Origin: Tetracentron sinense
Lineage: Eukaryota; Streptophyta; Magnoliopsida; Trochodendrales; Trochodendraceae
DNA length: 64,000 bases
Assembly: GCA_015143295.1 (NCBI GenBank)
Contig: CM026566.1
Span: 6,807,072 to 6,871,071, forward strand
Direction of reading: 5' to 3'
Below, piece by piece: positions 23,849-33,595 of this stretch. Both the position numbers and the translations under genes were made by a program. The notes beneath the pieces are model-generated. The model had not been told where the DNA came from. It was given only the letters and a program-made list of their open reading frames with translations, and ran no database searches. Each line of letters opens with the position of its first letter. Position 1 is the first letter of the stretch.

Positions 23849-24158
23849 CAACAAAAAGAGTTCATAAGTTAAAAGCAAAAAACCCTGACCCTAAACTCTC
23901 TACTCTCTGAAGTAGGTACTGCCCCCAAAACTAATTTTTGTATATGAATGTAGTCATTTTTATAGTTTCTTGTATTATAATTGAATAATAAACACTTTTA
24001 TTAAAAGTATGTAAAATTGAACAAAATAATTCCATGAATCAAGCTTGAGCCAACTTGAGCTCAGCTGGGCATGAATAAAGTTTGAGCTCAAACGGAGCAA
24101 AAGAGCTTTGTTTGCTACTTTCTTTCAATAAAGCCTTGTTAGTAATAGAAAACTAAAC

Positions 24159-24220
24159 AATGCACCACCTTATTCAGCATTCTTCTTCCATTAGTATGTT
24201 CCTTACTAAGGTGGTGCATT
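24159..24220. repeat. Perfect 14-bp inverted repeat
   Basis: AATGCACCACCTTA (24159-24172) is the exact complement of TAAGGTGGTGCATT (24207-24220), with a 34-base loop. It could be the core of a small DNA element or a transcribed hairpin. Confidence 0.85.
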
Positions 24221-24287
24221 ATTTCATTATTGCAACACATGGGTCAAAACCACTAGGACAGATTTAAAACCCCAAAAGTTCCTGATT

Positions 24288-24489
24288 AGGTTGAACAGAA
24301 GAGTTGCTCTGTTGCAAGTATCAACACATGATCACGAGCAAAAGAGCAAGGTCCAACTTCTAGAATTTGTGCCAAATTCTGATGTTTCATGGTTAATATG
24401 TTTGAAGGAACTTAGAAGTCCTTTTAATGGGTCTGCACAGGTGGTTTTACTCCAATTTTGGGTTCAAAAATGTATCCAGGTTTGCTTTT
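24288..24489 (+). CDS. Possible exon of an unrecognised gene
   Basis: An open frame reads RRVALLQVSTHDHEQKSKVQ, then LLEFVPNSDVSWLICLKEL, to a stop at 24489. Residue composition is ordinary, unlike the transposon shadows, and an AG precedes the segment near 24284. A GT donor inside the block may end the exon before the stop. It lies on the same strand as, and about 650 bases before, the coiled-coil block at 25147. The two could be exons of one gene separated by an intron carrying a SINE. I do not recognise the protein. Confidence 0.35.
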
Positions 24490-24729
24490 AGATTGTAAAA
24501 CTCTGTGCCTACTTGAGAAGAGCGTAGTCTTTTGGTCATTGTTGAGGACTTGTCACAATCTGATAACCTATTTTGGACTGTTTGCAATGTTGTTTAGATA
24601 GACTAATGTGGAGTTGCTGTTTATATTGGGATGCAAGTATGTTGTATCTCTGTAATTGGTGATGTGCTTGGATGTTTCTTTAGAATCTAGTTTTAAGTTT
24701 CAGGCCTTTTCTCTTTGTTGATAATCAAG

Positions 24730-24957
24730 AAGAAACGTGAACTTGCCCCTCTTGCTAGGACGGTGAAGTTGTGCCCTCTTAAGGGAGGAGGTCCTGGGAT
24801 CGATTCCTAGATAGGGGAACTCCCAATGTCTTTGTAGAAATTCCGATTGGGCTGATGTGGCAGTAGGGCCCACTCACCTCTCTTACTAACATTAACAACT
24901 AACGTAGTTAAGTGATATCGACACGCGATAGTGGGCCACCTAAAAAAAGAAACTTGA
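24730..24957 (+). mobile_element. tRNA-derived SINE with target duplication
   Basis: The unit 24741-24946 contains an A-box-like TTGCTAGGACGGTG and a B-box-like GGATCGATTCC about 30-45 bases apart near its 5' end. It ends in an A-rich run. It is bracketed by AAGAAACGTGA (24730-24740) and AAGAAACTTGA (24947-24957), 10 of 11 matching. Length of about 206 bp, pol III promoter at the 5' end and A-rich 3' end together indicate a SINE. Confidence 0.75.
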
Positions 24958-25146
24958 GTTTTCTGAACTTGGTTGGCTTTCAAACTTGGCTATTACTTGT
25001 TCATGCATGTGCATAGATTTTTACCTTACAACATAATCTTCGATTTATCTCTTGGGATTACCCTTAGAACATGTAAATATGCAAGTAAAAAAAAATAAAA
25101 AATATTCATCACCTATGTTTATAACTCGTTTTTATTATGTATGTAG

Positions 25147-25338
25147 GATGAGAAGGATAAGAGAATTCGGGAGCTATCCTTAGAGCTTCATCATGCAAAC
25201 CAACGTGCAGCTGAGTATCGGGAACAACTGAGCAAGGTTTTGAAGGATATTGATCGACACACAAACAACCTAACAAAAAGTGTTGAGGACATAGTCAAGA
25301 ATGTAAAAGAACTCGATTCTAAGGGCAAGGACCAATGA
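25147..25338 (+). CDS. Possible terminal exon of a coiled-coil protein
   Basis: After a pyrimidine/AT-rich tract ending ATGTAG (a plausible splice acceptor) the frame reads DEKDKRIRELSLELHHANQR, then AAEYREQLSKVLKDIDRHTN, ending KELDSKGKDQ and a stop at 25336-25338. Heptads of Leu/Ile with many Glu/Lys residues indicate a coiled coil. About 64 residues have no stop and no low complexity, and the plus-strand frame fits the acceptor, so this is the best non-transposon coding candidate in the window. Upstream exons may include 24288-24489. It may be a gene remnant cut off by the copia insertion to the left. I do not name it. Confidence 0.5.
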   Translation, partial: DEKDKRIRELSLELHHANQRAAEYREQLSKVLKDIDRHTNNLTKSVEDIVKNVKELDSKGKDQ

Positions 25339-25660
25339 TACCTTAAAGTCGTAGCGCCTCGGTTGGATATGTTCCAACCATTCATTCCATCTCCACTGGC
25401 CAGTTATCTACTCCAAGTTCCAAGTTTAAACTTTTTCTTTTCTTTTTTCTAGAGGGTTTATAGGTTGAATAGGTTGAAGGTCAGCTTCCCTGAGATATCC
25501 TATTTCTTCATGTTCTCTTATATATATGTATTACTTCCCTTGAAGAAAGCTTTTATCTTGTTAGGAATGTCTAAGTTGTTTCCACAGTTAAAAGTTACAC
25601 TGTAGAAGGTGTTCTTTGCTAAAAAAAGGAATGGGTAGAAAATAATAAATATGATTAAAA
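25339..25660 (+). other. Probable 3' UTR and downstream sequence
   Basis: Non-coding sequence after the coiled-coil stop. It includes T-rich runs near 25430-25450 and TATATATATG near 25520, compatible with a plant polyadenylation region. The minus-strand frame 25518-25781 is not supported. Confidence 0.3.
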
Positions 25661-25666
25661 GATGGC

Positions 25667-25890
25667 GGGTTAATTCCTTATCAGAACCCATGTTATCCTT
25701 AAATGGCATACAAGTGCCTCTTTTTAAACTATTTCCTTCAACATACCCACTTCTTAAACTATTGGACAAATAGGGACCCATTTTTATCCTTAGCTAACGT
25801 GAGTTAATATTCTCACTTGAAATGTCGAAAACACACCTACTCATGTGTTTTCTATTGGAAGAATGACTACATTACCCTTTTTGAAGGTGC
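25667..25890 (+). repeat. Diverged dispersed repeat, copy 1
   Basis: Contains GGTTAATTCCTTATCAGAAC, AAGTGCCTCTTTTTAAA and GGACAAATAGGGACC in the same order and orientation as 26477-26660. The two copies are several hundred bases apart. Confidence 0.7.
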
Positions 25891-26070
25891 TCATGGATTA
25901 GCTATAGTTCCTCTTGCAGTCCATGGGCTACGATAGGCAAGACGAAAGTGCTGGGCCCTTATTTATTTATTTTTTTGTGCTTGAAAGTTGACACGTCAAG
26001 GCTCTAACCTTGCATTGGGGTTACAATTCACGCAAAGTTCATGTAATTGAACCCAATTACCCATTGTAAT

Positions 26071-26090
26071 CAGGGGCGGAGCCAGGGGTG
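26071..26090 (+). repeat. Possible hAT MITE terminus
   Basis: CAGGGGCGGAGCCAGG is a frequent terminal sequence of plant hAT MITEs. Its partner end was not found, so this is a remnant at best. Confidence 0.3.
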
Positions 26091-26250
26091 GGGAGAAGGA
26101 AGGGCTGCTCCATCCCATCCACTTGAATTCTGGTCCAGAAACGATCTGGAGGGTACCAAGGTTGCATATATGCTAGATGAAGAAATCAGTCTGTCCTGGG
26201 CAAGCTTATGCAGGTTGATTTGTTGAGATACAGCCAGATATGACTTTCAA

Positions 26251-26374
26251 GGCTAGGAGATTGGTGTCTGCGAGTGTGGATAGTTTTTGGTGTGAGATTG
26301 ATGTCTACGAGTGTTGGTGTGTGGAGTGTTTATCCTTCATCCCCACCAAAAAAAAAAAGGAAGGCTAGAAGATT
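26251..26374 (+). mobile_element. Very short truncated retroposon with poly-A and target duplication
   Basis: GGCTAGGAGATT (26251-26262) and GGCTAGAAGATT (26363-26374) match in 11 of 12 bases. They enclose about 100 bases ending in a run of A (about 26347-26358). This is the form of a severely 5'-truncated LINE or a processed insertion. Confidence 0.65.
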
Positions 26375-26476
26375 AGTAATGCCCAATGAATGCTTAATCT
26401 GAGTAACCCACGCTATCTGCATCCTTGGAAGCATACAGTATGGCTATCAGATGAAGAAATTCGAAATGGAAATGGT

Positions 26477-26660
26477 TAATTACATATCAGAACCCGTGCT
26501 ATTTACAAATGACTTGGAAGTGCCTCTTTTTAAAAAGAAATTCTAATTTCAAACTTACTTTTTAAATATATGGACAAATAGAGACCTACCGTTAGGTCTA
26601 GGGAAACAGTGTTTAAAAGAAAATTCATTGACATGACGATTTTACCCTGAACTTAAGTAA
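26477..26660 (+). repeat. Diverged dispersed repeat, copy 2
   Basis: Direct-orientation relative of 25667-25890. The pair could be LTRs of a tiny element or two independent insertions; the sequence between shows no coding region. Confidence 0.65.
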
Positions 26661-26743
26661 TCTGGGGTTGTCTTCTCCACACCGCATCCGAGACGGCCTA
26701 AACTCTCGCTGTCGTCAGAATCACATTCTGTCCAAACTCCAAA

Positions 26744-27239
26744 CTGGCTGTCAATGAGCCGAGCTAGCTCGACTCAGCTCGAAACGAGCCGAGTTTGAGT
26801 AGGATTAAAAAGCCCATCGAACCGAGCCGAGCCAAGCCAAGTGAGTGAGCTCATTTAGATAACGAGCCAAACTCGAGTAAGAAGTAGTTCGACTCGGCTT
26901 GACTAATTCAATGAATAACCATGTAGAGTTATAACCCTTGCCAATATTGAGTTTTACATTAAAAGTATAAGAAAATGAAATAAGTTTTTAAATTAAGAAC
27001 ATGAAATATTGATCAGGTTACTGAAAACACCATTTTATCTTTCCATTTCCTTTCTACCACATCATTTAACTGTTAGAATATCGTTCCCACTATACTATTT
27101 AAAAAAAAATTAGAACTTAATGAACCGGCTCAAACTCGAGTTGACCTTTTTGAGCTCGAGCCGAGCCTGAGCAACATCAAAAATCCAACGAGCCAAGCCT
27201 GAGGAATGCCCAGCTCGGCTCGGCTCGTTGACACCCCTA
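26744..27239. mobile_element. hAT-type MITE rich in GAGCCGAGC
   Basis: The complement of the right end reads TAGGGGTGTCAACGAGCCG and the left end reads CTGGCTGTCAATGAGCC. Subterminal repeats of GAGCCGAGCTCG occur at both ends and the centre is AT-rich. The flanks share GTCCAAA-like words, suggesting a decayed 8-bp duplication. The MITE has no coding content. Confidence 0.75.
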
Positions 27240-27750
27240 GTCCAAAGTCGAAACAAAAAAAATAAGTTAAAAAACAAAAGCTAAAGATGAGAGATAGAAA
27301 GAGAGTACATTTCTTCCCTTAGTGCGTTGCCTCTTCCCTGAAGCCTCACTGTAAAACTTTGAAAATCAGAAAATTCTCTTCTTATTTTTTTATGAAAAAG
27401 AAGTATAACGTAACGTCTTTTTGTTTTTTACTTTTTCTTTTTACATATGAGTAGATGGTCATAGGCTCATAGCTTTGCTTCTTACAAACCCTTACACGGA
27501 AAAGGAGGTAAACGGGGAAACGAATTTTCGTTGAGGACGAAAGCTATACTGATAAAGATCTCCGCTACTATCAGACAATTCCTCGGTTGAATGGCAGGAG
27601 GCTGCCATTGTGACACCATAACAGCTGTATTAATCTCCTTCTCTGGACCAAGCCATTTGGAGGCCTAAAGCAAAAATTCTAAATTGAGCTTTTTATTAAT
27701 TGGACTCGCTATAAAATAAGGAATTTTTTAAAATGGGGTCTTTTTTAGGG
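27240..27750. other. Unassigned stretch
   Basis: AT-rich non-coding sequence between two DNA elements. I see nothing definite in it. Confidence 0.4.
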
Positions 27751-27759
27751 TTTCTTTTC

Positions 27760-29185
27760 GGGGTTTTTCCCAGATTGCCTCTTTAGTATGGGGTTCTTCC
27801 CCAAATAACCAGGTTTTGAAAACTCTTCTTTAAATGCCCTTATCATCCATTTTCCATAATTCAGTATTTATGAAAAGTCTTAAATACCCCTCCACTGAGT
27901 TTGAAAGAAAAAGAAGAAGAAGAGGGATTTAGGTTCGTGTATGAGAGATCTTCATTCTCACCCCATTTCCGGCGAGAGTTCTTCGTTCCCACCCATTTCC
28001 GGCGAGAGTTCTTTGTTCCACAAAGAAGAAGAAGAAGAAGATACGTGGATGAGATGAATGAAGCTCACCCACTCCCCTCATCTTCCAAATATCCCTCCAT
28101 TACCATCTATACTGATTTTGAAAGAAGAATAATAAAAAAGAAGAAGAAAAAATGAAAAAATCTCAAAAATCTGAGTTTCCCGAAGTTTTTTGCACGCAGG
28201 GTCGATACAATGCATCGACCTCGTGCATTTTATGCATCGACCCCGTGCAAAATGCATCGACTGCATACAAAATGCACTAGGTTGATACAATGCATCGACC
28301 CCGTGCAAAATGCATCGACCGCGTACAAAATGCATTACGTTGATATAATGCATCGACCCCGTGCAAAATGCATCAACCGCGTACAAAATGCATTAGGTTG
28401 ATGCAATGCATCGACCTCATGCATTTTAAGCATCGACCCCGTGCAAAATGCATCGACCGCGTGCAAAATGGACTAAGTTGATGCAATGCATCGACCTCGT
28501 GCAAAATGCATCAATCACGTACAAAATGCACTAAGCTGATGCAATGCATCGACTTTGTGCATTTTATGCATCGACCCCGTGTAAAATGCATCGACCGTGT
28601 GTAAAATGCATTAGGTTGATACAATGCATCGACCTCGTGCATTTTATGCATCGACCCTGTGCAAAATGCATCGACCGTCGTCTTCAAGCTTGGAAACATG
28701 ACTGTAAGTCATAAAAAATGGAAAAAAAACACATGTAAACACATATATAACATGAAATTTAAAGTTTTGAACCATAAATACAATGATTATAAACATTTTT
28801 CCATGAATTAATCATACATCCAATGATTTTTTTGAATTCATATTTTTTTTAAAACACAAGAAACCTGAAAATGAGGGTTGTTCTTCGGTTAATGACGTTT
28901 TTTCACGAAAAGAACATGGAAAGAACGCTCTTGGAACAAAGATCTCTCGCCGGAAATGGGGTGGGAATGAAGTTCTCTCGTCGGAAATAGGGTGGGAACG
29001 AAGAACTCGTCGGAAATGAGGTAGGGATACCCAAAGTCTTTTCTTTAAATGATTTGGATAAAATGGGAAAAGTTTGCATGTGCGAATAGATGCACATGTC
29101 TGTGGGGGCATTTAGAAAAGGGTTTTTAAAACCTGGTTATTTGGGGAAGAACCCCATACTAAAGGGGCAATCTGGGAAAAACCCC
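27760..29185. mobile_element. Mutator-like (MULE) non-autonomous element with 9-bp target duplication
   Basis: The ends are long inverted repeats of about 95 bases: the left starts GGGGTTTTTCCCAGATTGCC and the complement of the right is nearly identical (27760-27855 against 29085-29185). Exact 9-bp duplications TTTCTTTTC flank it (27751-27759 and 29186-29194). Long TIRs with a 9-bp duplication are diagnostic of Mutator-like elements. The inverted similarity continues inward through repeated CATTTCCGGCGAGAG segments. The frames at 27901-28155 and 28812-29111 are translations of this repeat and not genes. No MURA transposase is present. Confidence 0.92.
28196..28677. repeat. Higher-order minisatellite inside the MULE
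   Basis: The array is built from related 18-22-base subunits starting TGCATCGACC or TGCATTAGG. They fall into four types: A of 22 bases ending GTGCATTTTA, B of 20 ending CCGTGCAAAA, C of 20 ending GCGTACAAAA, and D of 18 ending GTTGATACAA. The order is ABCD, BCD, BCD, ABCD, then a three-subunit block, ABCD and ABC, giving 80-bp and 58-bp higher units. The long frames on both strands here result from the repeat. Confidence 0.9.
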
Positions 29186-29370
29186 TTTCTTTTCACTAAA
29201 TCAGGTTCATGAAACCATCAAAGCCCACGTTTTGGGGCCTTCATTTTTTTGGGGCCTAAAGCGCGGGTTTTGATCGCATAATGGATGGGCCGGCCCTGCT
29301 CCTTCTGGGGACCTTCTGTTGGATTTATTTTATAAATCCCTGTATAAGTTAGACAAATAAACAATTGAAT

Positions 29371-29373
<3 letters not shown>

Positions 29374-29401
<28 letters not shown>
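29374..29401. repeat. (TA)n microsatellite
   Basis: An uninterrupted TA run of about 13 units inside the second copia LTR. Confidence 0.9.
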
Positions 29402-30612
29402 GGGAGAGGTGTTCGAAAGAGAGTCTTTTTTGAAGATAGTCAAAGTCTCCCGTGTACAAGGGAAAAACAGTCTCATTCCGTGATATAACTCAACTCGGAT
29501 TCAACCGAACAATCCCTACGAATTTGCACTATTCGACGGATTGTGGTGCACCAAACCTCTTTTAGAGTGTGCCCGAATAATTAATTTAAAATCCAATAAA
29601 TTAATAAAACCTCCCAATAGATTAATTGAGTTTTATGAAAAATTCATTTCAATAAAATAATTAATCTAAAACAATGAAACATGATTTTTAGTCAAAAAAT
29701 CATTTTAGAAATCAGTCCAATTAATTAAACACTTTGTTTAATTAATAAACAATCATTTAATTGAAAATCAATTAAATCACAAGTTAAATACATTAATTTA
29801 ACTTAACAAAACCGATTAAATATTAATCTGTTTTAATCCAGAATCTAGGCCAACCATACAGTTTTTTGTCATAATTTTGGCAGCATAACAGTATATGGAC
29901 CAGAATGATCCAATTGGTTGAGTCTGTTTGGACCATCTCAATTCGATCAGTCAAGTTGGTTTAGTCCGTAGACCAACCGGTTAGACTATCTATTAGAGGG
30001 GTCCATTAGGACAACACTAGGCGATCTGATTTAGTCATCTCATTTCAATATGTCAAATTGGTTCAGTCCGAAGATTAACTGCTTAGATTAATCTGTTTGA
30101 GTAGTCAATCTTATAGACTACCAAAGAGGCTAATCCTTTAGGGTAGACAAAAGAAGAAGCGACCAATCACGACTAACGACGATGCGTACATGCGAAGTGC
30201 AAAGTGTGCCTCATAGTGCCAAAAGCCCATTGCCCTTTGCACGTCGCTCGCACGCTCGATGCGCGAGCACAGCTCGTGCATCAAAGATATGGTCTAAATA
30301 CTATGAAAATGAGAGTCTCCTACACTTTAAAGAGTCCCCTACACCACAAGTGTAGAAGCCTAGAACTTTTTGCATATGTCTTGGGATGCATGTCAAGGCA
30401 TGATGCCATTGTAATCTCCATTTTCATGAAATGAGAATTGGAACATTTGAGAATTTTGCAAGAATGCTATAAATAATTAAATAAAATATTTATTAATATG
30501 CCGTAGCCTTAGAAAAGTCCTGGTTATGTTTAGAAAATGTTAGAGTAGGAGTAGAAAAAGTCCACGTAGTGGATTGAGTGGAAAATGGACTCAGTGTCAA
30601 AATTTGCAGACA

Positions 30613-30799
30613 TCCGATCGCTCGGTCCATATTAGCGATCGATAGGTCCACAACCGATCGATCGGTAGCTATCAACTGGTTAACTAATTTGTATGATGAA
30701 TTTTTCCAGAAATGATGTTTTTTGACCGATCGCTCGGTCAAGAACACCGGTCGATCGGTAGGCGACCGATCGTTCGGTATTAACCACTGATCGATCGGT
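30613..30799. repeat. Cluster of CCGATCGATCGGT-like palindromes
   Basis: Seven variants of the self-complementary ACCGATCGATCGGT occur at about 30613, 30634, 30652, 30724, 30746, 30764 and 30786. Confidence 0.85.
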
Positions 30800-31744
30800 A
30801 TATCGCGTTTTGTAGATTTCATTAAGGGCTTTCTCATCTTTTGAGCATTACACCCTTGCTTATAAGGGCTTGCGCGAGCCTTGGGTCCTCATTTATCACA
30901 CTTAGAGTATTTTGAGAGATAGTGAGAGAGGAGAAAGGGGATTTCTAACCTAGGTCTTCAACTTGAGAAGAAATCAAGGGTTTAAAGACCCTAGATCTCA
31001 CCTCAAGGCTTGGATTCTTCAAATCCAACTTCAAGCAAGTGAGGGCCACGTTCTCCAAGTTAGGGCAGCGACTCCTCATACGTTTTGGAGGGTTTTCCTC
31101 GCCTTTTCTAGGTCGGTATCATATGCTACCCTCCTAGTTCATATACTCTCTTTTTCTTCCATTCTCTATTGTTTTCCCTCAAGTATGAACACAATGGGAG
31201 ATGGATTGTGGTGTGAGAATGGATGTTGGGCGATGGATGCCGTGTAGATGTGTCGTGATGAATGAAATAGGAAGGGTATTGTACCAATAATGAATACACA
31301 TGTATGTTGTGAACATAAACCCATTTGGAAAAGCTTGGTATAGGCTTTAACCAATAATGTACACACCACATGTTTGATGAAATGCCAAGGTGAATAAATT
31401 GAATTATAAACCAAGAAAGTTATGATTTAAAGTGTATGGAATTGCTAGGGTTTACGATAGTGTGTTTAATTGCCTTTTTCCAACGGCTTGAATAATTACT
31501 TGTTGAAATTAATGTTATGCTATAGATTGTTGAATCCCAAATGTCATATTCAATTTCAAGTAAAAGCATGTATCACGAGCACGGCATGCATGACATGGTT
31601 TACCAGTGTTTTCAAGAATAAGGGTTGGTAATTAGGGGTAGGGCATATCTTAAGATATATATTGTCTCTCTTTTGACAAGAACAAGAACAAGAACAAGCA
31701 TTGCATATGAGGGAGTTTACACTTCCCTCCCTTCAAGATTGAAA

Positions 31745-31901
31745 GAGGAGTCTCCCCTCACTCACAAGTGCATATCATGGAAAAGAGGGGTCTCCCCTCA
31801 CTCACAAGTGCATCTCATGAAAAATAGGGGTCTCCCCTCCCTCGCAAGTGCATCTCATTGAAAGAGGGGTCTCCCCTCTCTCTCAAGTGCATCTCACAAG
31901 T
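31745..31901 (+). repeat. Four-copy tandem repeat, ~40 bp
   Basis: Units start near 31745, 31785, 31825 and 31864, each reading GAGGGGTCTCCCCTC...CAAGTGCATCTCA. GGGGTCTCCCC is itself a perfect short inverted repeat. Frames over this array are artefacts. Confidence 0.9.
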
Positions 31902-32762
31902 TACATGAATATGTTTAATTTCCAAGCAAGCAAGAATGATCCCATGGCATGACATGCATGACATGACATGACACACAATACAAGACAAGCACAACTCAAG
32001 ATCAAGCAAGACAGAATAGGACAAGACAAGTTTTAAACATGAAAAGAGTATTTTAAGTCAAGTCAAGCACATGACGAGTTCAAGAGATTTCTAACTTCGA
32101 TATGATATAAGCATGAACTATAAACTGTTTACTTTTCTTGTTAATTATATGAACTGCTTCTTGCTTTACTCTGTCATTATTATGCTATGACTGTTGGTTA
32201 GTATTTGGTACCCGTTGAGTATTCCATGCTCAGCCGTACTTCTCATGTCGGCAGGTGATAGTGGAGCGGCGGCTCCTTTTGACATCTGTGCTCTTGGCCC
32301 ATGGGTAGTGGGAGGAGTATATTGAGGAACCTACGGAGGAGCCTCATGTAGACGAGTACTATTAGGTGGTAGATTCTGAGTGAGTGTGGGTGAGAACGAG
32401 AGATCTATGTACTCATGTATTTTGGCGGGCATGTCCGTACTTTCTTTTGTTTCATTTTGTACAAAACTTGGATCATGTATATACATAGAGGTTTTTGGTT
32501 TGACTTCCGCTGTGCTATGTAGTTTATGCTTCCGCTATTTTGTCCTCTATCGTATATACTCCATGTATTTTGCAGATTGATTGTCAAGCATGTCAAGTGG
32601 GTCATGGCAAGTCGTCCAAGATTCACTCTAAATACAAAAACATCATTCTTTTGATTTAAAATAGGGATCTATTTGAAATAAAGCAAAACACTTTTAGGGA
32701 CTAAAAGTTAATATTAAAAACTTAAAGAACCAAATTTTAAATATTTTAAATTAGATTCAACA

Positions 32763-32778
32763 ATCCCCCACTTAATTT
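32763..32778 (-). other. Polypurine tract of the second copia element
   Basis: The minus strand reads AAATTAAGTGGGGGAT directly before TGTTGAATC, the LTR start. Confidence 0.8.
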
Positions 32779-33380
32779 TAAAATTATTAAAAAAAATTAT
32801 ATTACAGGCATTCTAGGAAACCCTGTGCATAGATGAAGGTGCCTTTCGACTTGAACCCTCCCTTAGTGCAAACAAGTTAAAACTAGTATAAGATCACAGT
32901 GGACAGAACCTTGAACTGCGAACTCAAGTTACTAATTGAACTATCACACACACAATCTTCCAGAGGTTATTGTGCATACAACTCATTACTTTTACGTCTG
33001 TACTAGTCCCGACTTACTAAGAGATCTAGAGTTTAGCCCAAACTCATAGAAATTGATGAACTTTCGGCTCTCAGAAAGGTGAGTCTATCTAGAGTGATCT
33101 TGTAACACTCTCAACCATTTAAGGCTTTATAGTCACTCATTAAAAGAATTCTCAAAATTCTTAACCTACTTCAACACGATAATCTGTTGGTTAACAACCT
33201 ACAGATAAACACACTATCCACATCATTCTAGGAAATGATTCATATAAGAAAATAAATGCTTTATTGATAGTGCTCAAACAGTTAATTACATAGGCTTGTT
33301 ATCCCATTAAACCTGAGAAACTCATCAGGTTGGGTTTCTACCTAGTAAAACATATTACAAGGCTTTCAATCACATTCCTC
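32779..33380 (-). other. Copia 3' untranslated region
   Basis: Non-coding sequence between the RNase H remains and the polypurine tract. No gene is seen. Confidence 0.5.
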
Positions 33381-33383
33381 TTG

Positions 33384-33590
33384 ATTTCTTTATCACAAGG
33401 TCCGTGTCAAGCTCCTTGGATAAAGGATCTGCTAAGTTCTCATTCGACTTAACATGCTGAACGACAATCTTACCATCAGATATCAAGCCTCACATTATTG
33501 TGCTTTAAACGTATTTGTCTAGACTTACCATTATAGTTCTCACTATATATTTTCAGCATGGCCGCCTGATTATCACAATAAATTGTGATA
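33384..33590 (-). pseudogene. Copia RNase H, C-terminal half
   Basis: The minus strand reads AITIYCDNQAAMLKIYSENY, then NGKSRQIRLKHNNVR, and after a frameshift QHVKSNENLADPLSKEL. These are the YCDNQAA catalytic-Asp segment, the SRHIRLRHN-type segment and the NLADPLTK-type terminus of copia RNase H. The N-terminal half lies at 34462-34958, separated by an inserted solo LTR. Confidence 0.88.
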
Positions 33591-33595
33591 GCTGG

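Larger units (their letters stand above)
23541..24115. mobile_element. Diverged hAT-like element with AGCTCAAGC subterminal repeats
   Basis: Both ends are dense in words such as GCTCGTTGGCTCAGCTC and CAACTTGAGCTCAGCTGGG, the kind of GAGCTC-rich subterminal sequence seen in the MITE at 26744-27239. The centre is AT-rich and has microsatellites. Exact ends and target duplication are not visible. Confidence 0.45.
30450..32630 (+). repeat. Gypsy (chromovirus-like) LTR sequence nested in the copia LTR
   Basis: The segment near 32205-32260 reads GGTACCCGTTGAGTATTCC then ATGCTCAGCCG, a phrase common in plant chromovirus LTRs. A relative occurs on the opposite strand near 63830-63860. Short palindromes and a tandem repeat (listed separately) also belong to this block. 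Boundaries are approximate and I did not find a target duplication. Frames at 30204-31414 and 32380-32626 have no homology. Confidence 0.5.
29317..32762 (-). repeat. 3' LTR of a second copia element, enlarged by nested sequence
   Basis: It begins TGTTGGATTTATTTT and ends TAGATTCAACA, giving TGTTG...CAACA termini. It is followed directly by a copia-type polypurine tract and minus-strand RNase H. At 3446 bp it is very long, because about 30.45-32.6 kb looks like inserted gypsy LTR sequence. The matching 5' LTR is not in the window. Confidence 0.7.

Noticed and set aside
24741..24946. Functional tRNA gene
   Set aside because: The A/B-box unit is followed by a SINE body with target duplication, so it is a retroposon.
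28196..28677. Repeat array considered as a CRISPR
   Set aside because: Units adjoin without unique spacers and the context is a plant DNA transposon.
28078..28699. Open frames on both strands over the TGCATCGACC array
   Set aside because: They are translations of a minisatellite with unit lengths not divisible by three; no protein family or start context.
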